A DNA stretch of 64,000 nucleotides from JAGNKE01 sp965230245 (GTDB lineage Bacteria; Pseudomonadota; Alphaproteobacteria; Micavibrionales; Micavibrionaceae). Numbering within the stretch: the stretch's first letter is position 1; each line of letters begins with the position of its first letter. Shown piece by piece: positions 16,726 through 25,283 of this stretch. The stretch lies in assembly GCA_965230245.1 (NCBI GenBank), contig OZ246000.1:434001-498000 (forward strand), read 5' to 3'. Under the pieces are notes generated by a model. That model was not told where the DNA came from. It did not search any database and saw nothing but the letters and a program-made list of their open reading frames with translations. Position numbers and translations under genes: made by a program.

Positions 16726-17667
16726 CTAATCCTGACCGTGCAAGCTCTTAAATTCTTCTTTCTCGTCTTCTGAAATCGGACCGAACAAAGCCGGTGCGAT
16801 GTATGTCGCCTTGGCTTGTTCCAACATCTCCTGAAACTCGGGGACTTCAAGTAATTTCTTTAACACATCTTCGGCCAACTGGCGCCCCGCCGCACTGTCG
16901 CTAGGAAAATGAATTCCGGCAATCTCTCGTCTATGCCCGATATCATAGCCAAGAGATTTATAAGCATTGGCATTTTTCTCGTCAATCATGGCCAAGAGGA
17001 GACCCGTCATATGCCCTTGCGCCGCGTGTCCGGAGGGATAGGCAGAATACGGCGGATTATCGACAACAAGTTCCAGACCTTCATCCAGCATTGATGGTCT
17101 GAGGCGGGCAAATTCTTTTTTCTTTTTCAAAACAAAGAAACGTAAGTCTTCGCTTGCTGCATTCAAAAGCTCTTCTGTATCTTTATTTCCCGAGGCCAAA
17201 AACAAATTGGAACGGTCAAATGCCAATGCCGGACCACCTAACTTGGCTTCATCTTTAATTTTTTGAACTGTTTCTTCATCACGCTTTGTTTTGGCTAACT
17301 CACGCAAATACAACAACTCTTCAACAGTTTTCTGCGTACTGTTTCCCGGAAAAAGCGCAACATCAAATTTCAAGTCTCGTGGCAACAAGGATGGCCCAAG
17401 CTCATAATACTCGATAAACTCTGTCCCCCAATCTTCATAAGGAAACGTTTTCGAAGACAGCTCTGTATTGTTCAAAATATGCTCAAGCGGGCTTTTCGCC
17501 GGACCGCTATCAAATTTCAGCGTCTCTACATTATACTTTTCAAAAATCGCAGGATCGCCATCCATAGGCTTAAGAAGCGTCACAATCACAGCAAGAATCG
17601 GAAATACCATAATCAGGCTTCCGATCATCAACCAGTTTGTACGTGATAGCTTCTCTCCCTTAACCAT
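16726..17667 (-). CDS. Membrane-anchored PAP2/class A acid phosphatase
   Basis: The 313-residue protein has one N-terminal hydrophobic segment (about residues 13-31), a signal anchor or uncleaved signal peptide, so the catalytic part is likely periplasmic. All three motifs of the PAP2 phosphatase superfamily are present: K183-x6-R190-P191 in KKKKEFARLRP, PSGH at 211-214, and R247-x5-H253-x3-D257. The order and the YPSGHAAQGH context resemble bacterial class A non-specific acid phosphatases. It starts seven bases after atpG and ends 61 bases before atpD, all on one strand, so it is co-transcribed with F1. A phosphatase here is not a normal ATP synthase component. The substrate is unknown. Confidence 0.85.
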   Translation of the reverse strand: MVKGEKLSRTNWLMIGSLIMVFPILAVIVTLLKPMDGDPAIFEKYNVETLKFDSGPAKSPLEHILNNTELSSKTFPYEDWGTEFIEYYELGPSLLPRDLKFDVALFPGNSTQKTVEELLYLRELAKTKRDEETVQKIKDEAKLGGPALAFDRSNLFLASGNKDTEELLNAASEDLRFFVLKKKKEFARLRPSMLDEGLELVVDNPPYSAYPSGHAAQGHMTGLLLAMIDEKNANAYKSLGYDIGHRREIAGIHFPSDSAAGRQLAEDVLKKLLEVPEFQEMLEQAKATYIAPALFGPISEDEKEEFKSLHGQD

Positions 17668-17673
17668 CGATCT

Positions 17674-18582
17674 TTAAACAGCCTCCGCACCGGAAATAAT
17701 TTCGATCAGCTCTTTTGTAATGTAAGCCTGACGCGCTCTGTTATATTGAAGCGTCAGATCATCAATCATCTCGCCCGCATTACGTGTCGCGTTATCCATC
17801 GCTGTCATACGCGCGGCCTGCTCACCGGCAGAGCTGTCCAGCAATGCACGATAAATCTGAATGGAAACATTGCGTGGCAACAACTTGCTAAGAATTTCTT
17901 CTTCTGAAGGCTCAAAAATGTAAGGTGATTTAATGTCCGAGTCTTTAGATGCGCCCTCATCTCCCTCATTCTCTTCAGCAGAATTCAATTCAAACGGTAT
18001 AAGCTTCTGGGTTGTCGGCTTCTGGACAAGCACTGATTGAAACTCGTTATAAATTAAGGTACAAACATCAAATTTTTCAGCCTCGAACTGCTCAAGAATA
18101 TAATTCGCAACCATGTGCGCTTGTGAAAATTCAACAACGGATTTGGCAAAAACATCCTGAAAATTTTGTGTAATCATCGTGCCGAATTCACGGATCAAAA
18201 CATCACGGCCCTTACGACCCACACAAGCAAGCGTGACATCCTTACCCTCAGCCTTCAACTCGGCAATCTTTTGACGCGCCAGCTTAACAGCATTCGCGTT
18301 AAAGCCGCCGCAAAGACCGCGATCAGCCGTAACGAGAACCAAAAGATGACGTTGATCAGAGCCGGTACCCACTAAAAGTTTCGAACTTGTCGGGGTCGCA
18401 ACCACATTTTGTGCAAGTCTGGATAACATATCGGACATGGCCTGCGCATAAGGCTGACTTGCTTCTGCTTGTTCCTGCGCACGTCGAAGCTTACTGGCCG
18501 CAACCATCTTCATTGCAGAAGTAATCTTCCGCGTGGACTTCACCGACTTAATTCGGTCTCTGTAGTCTCTTAAACTAGGCAT
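17674..18582 (-). CDS. atpG: ATP synthase F1 gamma subunit
   Basis: The gamma subunit is the rotating central shaft of F1. The 302-residue protein has the conserved N-terminus MPSLRDYRDRIKSVKSTRKI followed by TSAMKMVAASKLRRAQ, the central VTADRGLCGGFNAN, and the C-terminal NATRNAGEMIDDL with QAYITKELIEIISGA. Compared with the common form it carries a Glu/Ser/Asp-rich insertion in the middle (around residues 205-225), something I believe is frequent in alphaproteobacteria. It is followed by the acid phosphatase gene. Confidence 0.97.
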   Translation of the reverse strand: MPSLRDYRDRIKSVKSTRKITSAMKMVAASKLRRAQEQAEASQPYAQAMSDMLSRLAQNVVATPTSSKLLVGTGSDQRHLLVLVTADRGLCGGFNANAVKLARQKIAELKAEGKDVTLACVGRKGRDVLIREFGTMITQNFQDVFAKSVVEFSQAHMVANYILEQFEAEKFDVCTLIYNEFQSVLVQKPTTQKLIPFELNSAEENEGDEGASKDSDIKSPYIFEPSEEEILSKLLPRNVSIQIYRALLDSSAGEQAARMTAMDNATRNAGEMIDDLTLQYNRARQAYITKELIEIISGAEAV

Positions 18583-18642
18583 CTTTCTTGGTTTTCTCCT
18601 GAAAAACTAGTCTCTTGAATCCCGAAACGAAGCGCCCTGCAA

Positions 18643-20190
18643 TCAGGCCGCTTCCTTCGCCCCTGCAAAGCCTTTTGTAAAGTCTTCAAGGAAGGACAAC
18701 AGTTTTTCTTCTGTACTTTCGTCAATTTTCTTTTCTTTACGAATTGTTTCAAGCAATTCCATACCGCTTCCGCGCAGGTGCTCCAGCAGACGCGCTTCAT
18801 AAAGCTCGACCTGATCAACAGGAATGTTATCAAGAAAACCACGCGTACCGGCAAAGATCACAGCAACCTGCTCTTCAACAGGAAGCGGTGAATATTGCGG
18901 CTGTTTCAAGAGCTGCGTCAAACGCGCACCGCGCGCCAGAAGTTTCTGCGTGCTGGCATCTAGATCCGATGCAAACTGCGCGAAAGCTTCCATTTCACGA
19001 TACTGCGCCAATTCTAGCTTAATCTTACCCGCGACCTGTTTCATCGCCTTGATCTGCGCCGCAGAACCAACACGGGAAACAGATGCACCGACATCAATCG
19101 CCGGACGAATACCTTTATAGAACAAACCTGTCTCCAGGAAGATCTGGCCATCCGTAATGGAAATCACGTTCGTCGGAATATACGCCGAAATGTCACCCGC
19201 CTGTGTTTCAATGACCGGCAGAGCCGTCAAAGAACCACCGCCGTTTTCTTCATTCATCTTCGCGGAACGCTCAAGCAAACGGGAGTGAATATAGAAAACA
19301 TCACCCGGATACGCCTCACGACCAGGAGGACGACGAAGAAGCAAAGACATCTGACGATAAGCCACAGCTTGCTTGGAAAGATCATCGTATACAGCCAGCG
19401 CATGCAAACCGTTATCACGGAACCACTCACCCATCACACAACCGGCGTAAGGTGCAAGGAACTGCAATGGCGCAGGATCGGAAGCTGTCGCAGCAACAAC
19501 GATGGAATATTCCATAGCGCCCTGCTCTTCCAATTCCTTAACCAGCTGAGCAACTGTAGAACGCTTCTGACCGATAGAAACATAGATGCAGTAAAGGTGT
19601 TCTTTCTCATTATCGGAGTCGTTCACGAATTTCTGGTTGATGATCGCATCAACAGCAACAGCTGTTTTACCGGTCTGACGGTCACCAATAATCAACTCAC
19701 GCTGACCACGTCCGATCGGCACAAGCGCATCAATCGCCTTAAGACCTGTCTGCATCGGCTCGAAAACGGATTGACGCGGAATAACGCCGGGTGCCTTGAC
19801 TTCAACACGGCTGGAAGAGCTGGCCTTAATCGGGCCTTTACCGTCAATCGGATTACCCAGCGGGTCAACAACACGGCCAAGAAGCTCTTTACCTGTGTTG
19901 ATCTCAACAATCTTCTTGGTACGGTTAACAAGATCGCCTTCTTTAATTTCACGGTCACTACCGAAAATAACCACACCGACATTGTCTGTCTCAAGGTTTA
20001 GCGCCATACCGACAACGCCACTTTCGAATTCAACCATCTCACCGGCCTGTACATTATCAAGCCCGTAAACACGTGCCACACCGTCACCGACGGAAAGCAC
20101 TTTCCCGATTTCCGCAACATCGGCTTGCGCCTCGAAATCTGCGATTTGTTCCTTCAGAATTTTGGAAATTTCGGAAGCACTGATATCCAT
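18643..20190 (-). CDS. atpA: ATP synthase F1 alpha subunit
   Basis: The alpha subunit holds non-catalytic nucleotide sites and contributes the arginine finger to the beta sites. The 515-residue protein has the phosphate-binding motif GDRQTGKT at 169-176, GYRQMSLLL-like AVAYRQMSLLLRRPPGREAY, and VGSAAQIKAMKQVAGK. Its ATG overlaps the atpH stop by one base (TAATG), implying translational coupling. Length and motifs are typical. Confidence 0.98.
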   Translation of the reverse strand: MDISASEISKILKEQIADFEAQADVAEIGKVLSVGDGVARVYGLDNVQAGEMVEFESGVVGMALNLETDNVGVVIFGSDREIKEGDLVNRTKKIVEINTGKELLGRVVDPLGNPIDGKGPIKASSSSRVEVKAPGVIPRQSVFEPMQTGLKAIDALVPIGRGQRELIIGDRQTGKTAVAVDAIINQKFVNDSDNEKEHLYCIYVSIGQKRSTVAQLVKELEEQGAMEYSIVVAATASDPAPLQFLAPYAGCVMGEWFRDNGLHALAVYDDLSKQAVAYRQMSLLLRRPPGREAYPGDVFYIHSRLLERSAKMNEENGGGSLTALPVIETQAGDISAYIPTNVISITDGQIFLETGLFYKGIRPAIDVGASVSRVGSAAQIKAMKQVAGKIKLELAQYREMEAFAQFASDLDASTQKLLARGARLTQLLKQPQYSPLPVEEQVAVIFAGTRGFLDNIPVDQVELYEARLLEHLRGSGMELLETIRKEKKIDESTEEKLLSFLEDFTKGFAGAKEAA

Positions 20191-20786
20191 TATCCTACCT
20201 CTTTCAAGTTTTGAATTGTGTTCTGGTTTGCACCTTTTGTTAACGCCACCCCTAGTTCATCCAGCTTGCGGCGCACCGAATCATCAATCATGTATGACCC
20301 GATGGTCACAACCATGCCCCCGAGAATATCGGGATCCACACTTTCCTCAACGATGACATCACGGTCGAGTGCGGTTTTGATCTTGTTTTGAAAATTATCT
20401 CTTTGCTCAGTAGTCAGCGGCTTCGCGGTCTGTACCTGCACGGTCACTTCGCCGCTGCGCTTTGAAATCTGCTCTTTGTAAGTCTCAATCACATCCCCCA
20501 GAAGGAAAAGACGACCATTCTCAACCAAAACTTTAAGGAAGTTGAATGTCATTCCATCAATATTGGCTTTTTTCGCAATGGCCTCGATCACAGAGTGTTG
20601 CTGTGGCTTTTGGATCAAAGGCGATTGAATGAACTTTTTAAAGTCTTCTGATTCGGCCAAAAGCGCCTGCAAACCCTCAAGATCCTTCGAAACAACGTCG
20701 ATTTTTTTCTTCTCTTCTGCGAGGTCTATCAAAGCCTGAGCGTAGCGCAATAGAACAACCGAAGAATTACTGCCGGAAGATGCCAC
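20190..20786 (-). CDS. atpH: ATP synthase F1 delta subunit
   Basis: The delta subunit (OSCP) connects F1 to the peripheral stalk. The 198-residue protein has the family pattern: LRYAQALIDLAEE near the start, FNFLKVLVENGRL in the middle and DILGGMVVTIGSYMIDDSVRRKLDEL at the end. It starts with GTG at 20786, supported by AGGGA ten bases upstream. It is the first gene of the F1 operon; the Fo genes must be elsewhere, as is usual in alphaproteobacteria. Confidence 0.95.
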   Translation of the reverse strand: MASSGSNSSVVLLRYAQALIDLAEEKKKIDVVSKDLEGLQALLAESEDFKKFIQSPLIQKPQQHSVIEAIAKKANIDGMTFNFLKVLVENGRLFLLGDVIETYKEQISKRSGEVTVQVQTAKPLTTEQRDNFQNKIKTALDRDVIVEESVDPDILGGMVVTIGSYMIDDSVRRKLDELGVALTKGANQNTIQNLKEVG

Positions 20787-20836
20787 TGTTAATTTTCCCT
20801 ATCTCTTACCACTTGCATTTATAAATGTGTTGGCGA

Positions 20837-20865
20837 GAATTACCATACCCATCAACCACTGACAA
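20837..20865 (-). promoter_or_regulatory. Putative promoter of the F1 operon
   Basis: On the minus strand TTGTCA (20865-20860) and TAATTC (20842-20837) are separated by 17 bases, about 50 bases before atpH. A 12-bp palindrome CATTTATAAATG (20816-20827) lies in the leader. Confidence 0.4.
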
Positions 20866-20914
20866 GTATTAGCCACCGCAAAAAATGCCTAAAAAAACAT
20901 AAAAAGTAAAAAAA

Positions 20915-21763
20915 TTAATACAATACCGCTTCAATCAACCCCGGATCGGCGATTTGAAACTCGAAAAGAGTATATTGATCGGGGTAAAGAATAAGCACTG
21001 CAATTCTAAAAATAATGAGGTGAAGCGCATATATTTCCAGCGTCCACCGCCCCATAAACTGAAACGGATATTTAAGCGGCCCCATATATTTCGTCAGTCT
21101 TGGATAGGTAACAGACTTAAAAAACAACAACAGTATCCCGACGGCCAAAAACCCGAAAAACAGACAAGCACTTTGTAAATTCGAAATCGTTGGGAACATT
21201 AGGCCCTGTACAAGGAAGAATGCCAAAAACGAGACCCCGTAAAAAAAATAGATGTATTTCTTTTCAGTTTCTGCGCTTTCCAGATGACGCATGAAGTAAC
21301 CGCATATCACGAACAACATCACCAGCGAGCCGTATTCAAAAACAAAGAACGTTGGCAAAGCCCCGAAAAACATAATTAGGAAAACACCGCGAAGCATCTC
21401 TTTGCTGTGCATCGCCCGTGAAACAGTCCATTCGCGTATCAGCCGCGCCAGAATAATCGTAAACAGGATATTCAGCGGCAAAATATATTCTCCGGCCATA
21501 AACTTTGAGCCCATAACCAGAAACGCCATAACGTAAAGCCGTCTTGGGATCTCACTTGTACTGGCATACCCCACCAGAAAAAACCAAATCGGCACACAAA
21601 AACGTCCCAAAACACGAAACCACATCATGTCTTGATCAGGATCTGCAGGATCGAAAGGAAAGAAGTAAAACCCTGTATGGTCAATAATCATCAGGATCAG
21701 CGCAAGACTCTTGAGCAAATCATAAGACGTTAATTCGGCGGGGAAGTCTTTTCGGTAAATCAT
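20915..21763 (-). CDS. TraX-like multispanning membrane protein, copy 1
   Basis: The 282-residue protein is almost wholly hydrophobic, with about eight membrane spans. It opens with YDLLKSLALILMIIDHTG and continues with FRVLGRFCVPIWFFLVGYA, a layout I associate with the TraX family (PF05857). F-plasmid TraX acetylates the N-terminus of pilin; chromosomal copies are uncharacterised, probable membrane acyltransferases. The Asp-His pair in IIDHTG is the likely catalytic site by family analogy. ATG 21763 is preferred to a TTG three bases upstream. A paralogue with the same order of motifs lies directly upstream, so this is a tandem duplication. Confidence 0.72.
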   Translation of the reverse strand: MIYRKDFPAELTSYDLLKSLALILMIIDHTGFYFFPFDPADPDQDMMWFRVLGRFCVPIWFFLVGYASTSEIPRRLYVMAFLVMGSKFMAGEYILPLNILFTIILARLIREWTVSRAMHSKEMLRGVFLIMFFGALPTFFVFEYGSLVMLFVICGYFMRHLESAETEKKYIYFFYGVSFLAFFLVQGLMFPTISNLQSACLFFGFLAVGILLLFFKSVTYPRLTKYMGPLKYPFQFMGRWTLEIYALHLIIFRIAVLILYPDQYTLFEFQIADPGLIEAVLY

Positions 21764-21836
21764 CAATCAGGATCGGAACACGTTCTTGACAAAAGGCGAC
21801 TATACCCCAACAACCGCCCCCCTGATAGCGAAAATC

Positions 21837-22718
21837 CTATTCAACCGCATCAACAGAGCCGACAGTCTCGATCATGTTCCCAAAAAACTCGTTGTTCAGG
21901 AACATGGAAAGCAAACCCGGCGGTGCGATTTGCCATTCCATAAACCCGAAGGTCTCAGGATAAAGCACCATACAAACCGCTCGCAGCAAGAGAATATGAG
22001 CCACATATATTTCTAGCGTTCGCCTGCCCAACAATTGCACCGACCAGACGAATGGCGAAGGTAGTTTTTGCGTTAGACTGGGATAGGTTGCAGGCTTGAA
22101 GTGAATAAGCAGCCATGCAATGCCAAACAACCCCAAGGTTAGGACAATCGCAAATGAGACAGGAAAAGCCGGCATCAACATCCCCTGAATGAAAAAGAAG
22201 GAGAGAAAAGAACCCCAGATAAACAATCTGATATGGGTTTTGGTTAACTTCTTTAGAACAACATCTTCATTCCGCATAATAAAGCCGAACAAAACAAATA
22301 ATGCGCCCAAAGACCCGTATTCAAAGAAGATGCCCGTCGGCAGAGCAATCAAGAACAAAATCAGGAACCACCCGCGCAACTGTTCAGGGCTGCTGGTTGC
22401 CCGATAGGCCATTCCCTGACGCCAATGGCGAATAATAGCAATGGTAAAGAGGATATCGAGAGGAAAGATGTACTGTCCCGCTACTATAGCGGACAAAACA
22501 ATCAAGCCGCCGCCGATAAGAAGTTTTGGCGGAATAAAAACAGTTCTTGAATACCCGATGAGAAAAAACCAGATCGGAATACACAGCCGCCCGATCAGTC
22601 GAAACCATAATTCTTCAGGGAAAAAGTGATAACCGACGTGATCTACGATCATAAGCAGTATCGCCAATGCCTTCAGCAGATCATATGAAGTTATATCTTT
22701 GGGCAAGTCTTTCGTCAT
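21837..22718 (-). CDS. TraX-like multispanning membrane protein, copy 2
   Basis: The 293-residue protein matches its neighbour along the full length: YDLLKALAILLMIVDHVG, RLIGRLCIPIWFFLIGYS, FEYGSLGALFVLFGFIMRN, FIQGMLMPAF and RRTLEIYVAHILLLR. It is predicted to be an inner-membrane protein of the TraX acyltransferase-like family. AGGCG upstream supports ATG 22718. The two copies are transcribed in the same direction with about 70 bases between them, so they could act on two related substrates. There is no pilin or conjugation gene nearby, so the acceptor is unknown. Confidence 0.72.
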   Translation of the reverse strand: MTKDLPKDITSYDLLKALAILLMIVDHVGYHFFPEELWFRLIGRLCIPIWFFLIGYSRTVFIPPKLLIGGGLIVLSAIVAGQYIFPLDILFTIAIIRHWRQGMAYRATSSPEQLRGWFLILFLIALPTGIFFEYGSLGALFVLFGFIMRNEDVVLKKLTKTHIRLFIWGSFLSFFFIQGMLMPAFPVSFAIVLTLGLFGIAWLLIHFKPATYPSLTQKLPSPFVWSVQLLGRRTLEIYVAHILLLRAVCMVLYPETFGFMEWQIAPPGLLSMFLNNEFFGNMIETVGSVDAVE

Positions 22719-22791
22719 AAACGCCTGTCACATAAAAACGTTAAAGCTTTTCATTTAAAAAAAAACAGCATACACTACGCCTTCATTTTTA

Positions 22792-24288
22792 TTGGGAAAA
22801 AACAACAATTGGAACAATAGTTTCGTGAAAAAGCTTAATCAAACCTTTTTGCTCTTCATGGTCATCATTATCGAAGGCTATGTTGTCCTGTCATCCGAAC
22901 TACTGGTGATACGCCAGACCATTTCATTTATCGGAAGTGGAACCGACACTGTGTCAATTATCATCGCTGCGGTTCTGATGCCGCTCGCAGTGGGTTACCA
23001 ACGCGGCGGAATGTTCAAACCCCACCGATTTATGGGGATGCATTTTGGATATCGCGAAAAACTGATTTTCAACCTTGTTGTTGCAACATGGATTCTGCTA
23101 CCCGGCTTATCCTACATCTTCATGGAATTGTTTTTCCCCGCGCTCTCGGAGGCCGGCATCACAAACCGTTTGGCGCAAATCACGATCTATTGTTGCTTGT
23201 TCCTCGTCATTCCAGTGTATCTACTTGGACAGACCATACCGTTGATCAGTAACTACTTCTCGCAGGAAAAACTCTCGGAAATTACCGGGCGTATGTTGTT
23301 TTTCTCGACCATGGGGTCGTTCTTGGGTGCTGTCTTCTCGGTTCTTGTTCTAATGGCATTCTTGGGTGTTCATCATACCGTCTCGATTAACTTCGCTCTT
23401 CTTGCATTTTTAGTCTTCCTGCTAAGCAAGAAAAAGACATCCGAACCCGTTTTAATCATGCTCGGTGCAATGATAATAGCCTTCTTCATCAATTCAAACG
23501 ATGTGATGGCAACACTAAACATCGTAAACAACAATCAATACAACACGGCAAAAGTCGCTGTAACCTCAGACGCGCGCCACTTGTTCCTGAACGGTAATTC
23601 ATCCTCTAAATATGGTCGCTACGGACGCAAACATCCCTATGTCGAGTTCGCGGAAAAACTATCCATTGATCCGATTTTGGATAGCGAAGAACCCAAAGAC
23701 GTTCTTATAATAGGCGCAGGCGGGTTTACTTTCGGCCATGAAGACATGAATAACACCTACTTTTACGTTGATATTGACCCCGACCTGAAAAAAATTGCAG
23801 AGGAACACATCCTTAAAGAACCCATCGGTGAAAACAAAACTTTCTACCCCGAACCCGCACGTGCATTTTTGTCGCGCATGGAAAACAAAGGCCAGAAATT
23901 CGATGTCGTCTTTCTCGATGCCTATCTCGGTGGCCTTACTATTCCGGAACACCTTGTGACGGTTGAATTCTTTGAACAAATTCGAAATTCCATGAACGAT
24001 GGTGCCATTCTGATTACAAACTTTATTGCATCGCCAAACTTTGCGAACAAATTCTCGCGCTCGATCGACAACACGTTGCGTGCCGCCATGCCGCACGTCT
24101 CCCGCGTCGTGATGCAGGACTATTACTTCCTATACAATGATAATCCGAATGTATTGATCAACGTGACATACATCTATCGACATGAAACCGACTACGACCA
24201 GGGCGTGATCTACACCGATGACAAAAACACGGTCTATTACGACAAACCCAAGAAACTTGAAGGCATCGAAGAGTCTGATCTACAATAA
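22792..24288 (+). CDS. Fused membrane/spermidine-synthase-like protein
   Basis: The first 235 residues form about seven or eight membrane helices. The C-terminal 230 residues resemble the SAM-binding fold of spermidine synthases: a glycine loop in DVLIIGAGGFTFG, an acidic end in YVDIDPDLKKIAEE, and FDVVFLDAYLGG. Such fusions are annotated as fused MFS/spermidine synthase, but their reaction is not established; a true aminopropyltransferase or another SAM-dependent transferase is possible. The polyamine-binding residues cannot be confirmed by eye. The start is uncertain: TTG 22792 has no clear ribosome-binding site, and GTG 22825 or a Met codon 57 bases into the frame could be used. It is followed after 46 bases by a fatty acid hydroxylase. 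Confidence 0.72.
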   Translation: MGKNNNWNNSFVKKLNQTFLLFMVIIIEGYVVLSSELLVIRQTISFIGSGTDTVSIIIAAVLMPLAVGYQRGGMFKPHRFMGMHFGYREKLIFNLVVATWILLPGLSYIFMELFFPALSEAGITNRLAQITIYCCLFLVIPVYLLGQTIPLISNYFSQEKLSEITGRMLFFSTMGSFLGAVFSVLVLMAFLGVHHTVSINFALLAFLVFLLSKKKTSEPVLIMLGAMIIAFFINSNDVMATLNIVNNNQYNTAKVAVTSDARHLFLNGNSSSKYGRYGRKHPYVEFAEKLSIDPILDSEEPKDVLIIGAGGFTFGHEDMNNTYFYVDIDPDLKKIAEEHILKEPIGENKTFYPEPARAFLSRMENKGQKFDVVFLDAYLGGLTIPEHLVTVEFFEQIRNSMNDGAILITNFIASPNFANKFSRSIDNTLRAAMPHVSRVVMQDYYFLYNDNPNVLINVTYIYRHETDYDQGVIYTDDKNTVYYDKPKKLEGIEESDLQ

Positions 24289-24334
24289 CATCTGTACTTT
24301 TAGAATTGCAGATACGGGAACAAACTAGACTCTA

Positions 24335-25249
24335 ATGAACAAAGAAACAGAAAACACCGCATCAATCTTTTTCGGAGAAACTCTAGGAACGTTCGGACCC
24401 CAAACCGACGAAGTCATTGTATTTATTATTGAAATTATGCTGGTGGGAGTACTTTTCTTCTTTCTGGAGAAACTGCGCCCGGCGGAAAAAAACACCCCTT
24501 TTTTCAAAAAAGACCTGAAAAATGAATTCCTTATCGCCTTTGCAAATATCGGCGTGTTCCAACCGCTTTTTAATCTTGTTCTCGCATACACGATCATAAG
24601 CCTTCTGACACCGCTAATCCCTTATCAGATGTTTGATGAAGCAATCCAAGCATGGCCTCTGACGCTTCAAATCATAGTGGCATGCCTGATACTGGATTTC
24701 TCTGTCTACTGGCGTCATCGCTTCACACATTTTTACATGTGGTCATATCATTCCGTTCACCACAGCGCAAAACAGCTCACATGGCTAACCAGTATGCGCC
24801 TTCACCCTGTGGATGTACTGACCGCAATGATATTCGACACAGTTATTCTTCATATTTTCGGCTTTACGGGAGCGGGAATCCTCGGTGCGATTTTTATTAT
24901 GAAATTCTGGAACTATTTCACACATACGAATATCGACCTGCAATTTGATAAACCGATACGATACATCTTCGCATCCCCTAACTTCCACCGTTGGCATCAC
25001 GCAACCGTCCGTGAAGCCTACGATAAAAACTTTTGCGCGATGTTTTCATTCTACGACTATATCTTCGGAACATATTATCACCCTGAAGAGCTCCCTGCAG
25101 GCTACGGCCTGTCAAAACGGGAGCAGGAAAATTACCCCGATGACCTTCTCGGCTGGTTTGCATATCCCTTTAAACGGGATTACAAGCGTTTTAAGCGCAA
25201 ACTTGCAAAACTAAAAAAAGACGATGCGTCAGACGAAAAAAAAGCCTGA
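24335..25249 (+). CDS. Fatty acid hydroxylase/sterol desaturase family protein
   Basis: The 304-residue membrane protein carries the three-part histidine signature of di-iron membrane oxygenases (PF04116): HRFTH near 130, HSVHH near 143, and HRWHH near 227, between hydrophobic helices. The family inserts hydroxyl groups or double bonds in lipids using oxygen. The C-terminus is cytoplasmic and Lys-rich. It lies in tandem behind the fused membrane/SAM protein, so both may act on membrane lipids. The lipid substrate cannot be read from the sequence. Confidence 0.88.
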   Translation: MNKETENTASIFFGETLGTFGPQTDEVIVFIIEIMLVGVLFFFLEKLRPAEKNTPFFKKDLKNEFLIAFANIGVFQPLFNLVLAYTIISLLTPLIPYQMFDEAIQAWPLTLQIIVACLILDFSVYWRHRFTHFYMWSYHSVHHSAKQLTWLTSMRLHPVDVLTAMIFDTVILHIFGFTGAGILGAIFIMKFWNYFTHTNIDLQFDKPIRYIFASPNFHRWHHATVREAYDKNFCAMFSFYDYIFGTYYHPEELPAGYGLSKREQENYPDDLLGWFAYPFKRDYKRFKRKLAKLKKDDASDEKKA

Positions 25250-25283
25250 ACGAGAGGCCATATCTACAAAAATAAAAAAGCTT

